Positions 62,388-64,000 of a stretch of DNA of 64,000 nucleotides are shown piece by piece. The first letter of the stretch is position 1, and every line of letters starts with the position of its first letter. Source of the DNA: Actinomycetota bacterium. Lineage in GTDB: Bacteria > Actinomycetota > Thermoleophilia > Gaiellales > Gaiellaceae. The translations under genes and the position numbers were made by a program. The notes under the pieces were generated by a model. The model ran no database searches. It worked only from the letters and a program-made list of their open reading frames with translations, and was not told the origin of the DNA. Location: positions 186,001 through 250,000 of the forward strand of contig WLID01000001.1 of NCBI GenBank assembly GCA_009702325.1. Reading direction: 5' to 3'.

Positions 62388-64000
62388 CTAGCTCTTGACG
62401 ATCCACTTCTCGCCGGCGCGGAGGCGGCGCTCGAGCTGGTCGATCGTCGCTTCGGCGACCTTGCGCACACCCGACAGGCGGTTGAGTTCCGCGTTGACGG
62501 CGGCGTGCGTCATGCCAGTTCGGCGGACGAGCTCACGCGCGATCGCGGCATTCTCGTCGCGTAAGTAGAGCTTCTGCTCTCGCCGTGTGAGCCCGCCGCC
62601 CTCAGCGTCGTCCAACGCGCCGGTGTCGCCTGAGAGTGGGGGTGGAGGCCCGAGAGTGAGCTCGACGTCAAGGCTGCCACCCAGGTCATCAGGCTCGTCG
62701 AGGTCGTCGTAGACCAGATCGGCGTGATCGTCCGCACCGGTCGCAACGGCGGAGATGACCGCGAAGAGCGACATCTGCTCCTCCTCCGATGGCACCTCAT
62801 CGAGGACGCCCTCGTCTTCCTTCCTCTCAAACGGCACCTCGAGACCATCACGCCGCAACGAATGGCGGCGTTGCTCGGCAATGCGCGCAGCCAAGATGCG
62901 TAGGCGCGCGTCATCAGGGATATAGAGCCATGCGCGCTGCTTCGGAACGCCACGTGTCCAACGCACAAGGCGCCCAACCGCCTGCCGAAAAAAGAGCTCG
63001 GTCGAGGTGGTTGTCGCATAGACGCCCACACGGAGACGCGGAATATCGACCCCCTCCGAGACCATGCGGACGGCAACCAGCCACGGCTCGTTGCTCGTTG
63101 AAAAGGCGGCGATGCCCCCAGAGGCGTCGGGATCGTCTGAGGTCACGACTCGCGCGGTTGTTCCAAAGCGGGTGCGCAGGATGTCGGCGATGCCCCGCGC
63201 ATGATCCTGGTCGATCGCAATCACAAGCCCACCCGCGTTTGGCTGCTCCTTCCGCACCTCCATGAGCCGTGCGTTCGCAGCACGGAGAACCGTGGGAAGC
63301 CAGTCGCCCTCCAGCGAAAGCGCCGTCCGCAGACGCTGGCTTGCGCGCGTGTTGGAGAGCTGGTCGTCAAACGACGCCGAATGCATTGAGCCGTCGGGGG
63401 CCGACCACTCCATGTGGCCATTCGTTCGGGGGAAATAGACAGGGCGAACGACCCGCCTGTCGCGAAGGGCGTCTCCGTACCCGTACTCGTAGTCCGGTAC
63501 CGCTTCGTCACCGCGGTAGGCGATAAACGGGATCGCCTGGGTGTCAGAGCGAAACGGTGTTCCCGAGAGAGCAAGGCGCTTGCGCGCATCGGCGAACGCC
63601 TCGGCAATCGCCGCACCCCACGCGCGTTCCTCGGCCGCATGGTGCAACTCGTCGAACACAACGAACGCGCCGCGCGAGAGGCGAGCGAGCACAGCTGCGC
63701 TTGAGGCGACCTGCTGGTACGACGTCACGATCCCATGCATGTCTGACGGGAGCCGACCATCGGCCGCCGACCACGACGGGTCGAGGTGGAGGGAGAATCG
63801 CGCAGCGGCTTCGGCCCACTGAATCTTCAGATGCGCTGTTGGCGCAACGATCACCAGGCGTGACGGTTCGACGGCGAGCTCGTGTCGGGCCACCGTGAGG
63901 GCGAACGTTGTCTTGCCGGCGCCCGGTGTTGCGACCGCGAGAAAGTCGCGTCGATCCGCCTCGACAAACTGGTCGAGGGCGGCCTTCTGCCAGGGTCGGA
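62388..64000 (-). CDS. DExH superfamily 2 helicase (5' end outside window)
   Basis: At least 537 aa, start beyond the right edge. N-terminal RPWQKAALDQFVEAD (Q-motif-like), Walker A ATPGAGKTTFALT, motif II VVFDELHHAAE, motif III LSGTPFRSD, and C-terminal helicase motifs WLVAVRMVSEGVDIPRL and FFRQAVGRLVRW. A charged C-terminal region ends in a small helical domain (NAELNRLSGVRKVAEATIDQL). Resembles the stand-alone actinobacterial helicases of the type III restriction Res-subunit fold; no methylase is next to it, so a restriction role is unproven. Confidence 0.92.
   Translation of the reverse strand, partial: RPWQKAALDQFVEADRRDFLAVATPGAGKTTFALTVARHELAVEPSRLVIVAPTAHLKIQWAEAAARFSLHLDPSWSAADGRLPSDMHGIVTSYQQVASSAAVLARLSRGAFVVFDELHHAAEERAWGAAIAEAFADARKRLALSGTPFRSDTQAIPFIAYRGDEAVPDYEYGYGDALRDRRVVRPVYFPRTNGHMEWSAPDGSMHSASFDDQLSNTRASQRLRTALSLEGDWLPTVLRAANARLMEVRKEQPNAGGLVIAIDQDHARGIADILRTRFGTTARVVTSDDPDASGGIAAFSTSNEPWLVAVRMVSEGVDIPRLRVGVYATTTSTELFFRQAVGRLVRWTRGVPKQRAWLYIPDDARLRILAARIAEQRRHSLRRDGLEVPFERKEDEGVLDEVPSEEEQMSLFAVISAVATGADDHADLVYDDLDEPDDLGGSLDVELTLGPPPPLSGDTGALDDAEGGGLTRREQKLYLRDENAAIARELVRRTGMTHAAVNAELNRLSGVRKVAEATIDQLERRLRAGEKWIVKS

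Noticed and set aside
62388..64000. Helicase considered as part of a restriction or phage-defence system
   Set aside because: No methylase, nuclease or other defence gene is adjacent in the visible part; stand-alone housekeeping-type helicase is the simpler reading.

Overview
The window is high-GC DNA with tightly packed, overlapping genes. An OpcA/Zwf pair, a SigK/RskA-type ECF sigma and anti-sigma pair, cytochrome caa3 oxidase and CopC-CopD/YcnI copper proteins all point to Actinomycetota. The mix of protein types suggests a deep-branching class such as Thermoleophilia; that class-level call is an inference. No rRNA, tRNA, CRISPR, transposase or prophage was seen, so this reads as ordinary chromosome. 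No gene-free stretch exceeds 300 bases.

Layout. 1-3.4 kb: an ABC-F ATPase running off the left edge, divergent from a CHASE3/HAMP/PAS histidine kinase whose H-box histidine is replaced by Arg. 3.5-9.9 kb: a sugar-phosphate operon (rpiB, tal, pgi, gnd, zwf, opcA) preceded by a long RNA hairpin. 9.9-15.8 kb, minus strand: a caa3 oxidase run (ctaC, ctaD, ctaB, a 51-aa membrane protein, amidase, HisN-like phosphatase). 15.8-19.9 kb: an unknown protein, a GT39-like glycosyltransferase, an FAD oxidoreductase and a membrane protein. 20.0-28.2 kb: a twelve-gene run of exported or membrane proteins centred on copper handling (YcnI, CopC-CopD-YtkA fusion, SCO1, TlpA, MauE and several unknowns). 28.2-33.6 kb: an ABC exporter, a small secreted protein, and a DUF1800-DUF1501-cupredoxin operon. 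33.7-38.7 kb: ferritin-like protein, sigma/anti-sigma pair, HtrA protease, FUSC-family and DUF3105 membrane proteins. 38.8-42.7 kb: a molybdopterin oxidoreductase with cytochrome b partner, a two-component system, a 1-Cys peroxiredoxin. 42.9-44.7 kb: a chemoreceptor. 44.7-51.4 kb: a lipid-modification cluster (two cyclopropane-synthase homologues, DUF1295, PlsC, DUF1365, FAD oxidoreductase) divergent from an acyl desaturase. 51.4-58 kb: hydrolase, Pro/Gln-rich membrane protein, cytochrome c, FMN-binding protein, COG4315 protein, TRIC channel, and a secreted protein broken by two compensating frameshifts. 58-64 kb, minus strand: HxlR regulator, Lon, cupredoxin-like protein, an orphan 2-oxoacid:ferredoxin oxidoreductase beta subunit, and a DExH helicase running off the right edge.

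How the parts fit. Much of the window serves an aerobic envelope: terminal oxidase, heme O synthesis, copper delivery to oxidase (SCO1, TlpA, CopC/D), small electron carriers, a membrane-bound molybdoenzyme, and lipid remodelling. Across the window, many monocistronic or first-in-operon genes lack a Shine-Dalgarno sequence and instead carry a -10-like hexamer (NANNNT, mostly TANNNT) 6-7 nt before the start codon, which indicates widespread leaderless transcription and helps fix several start codons.
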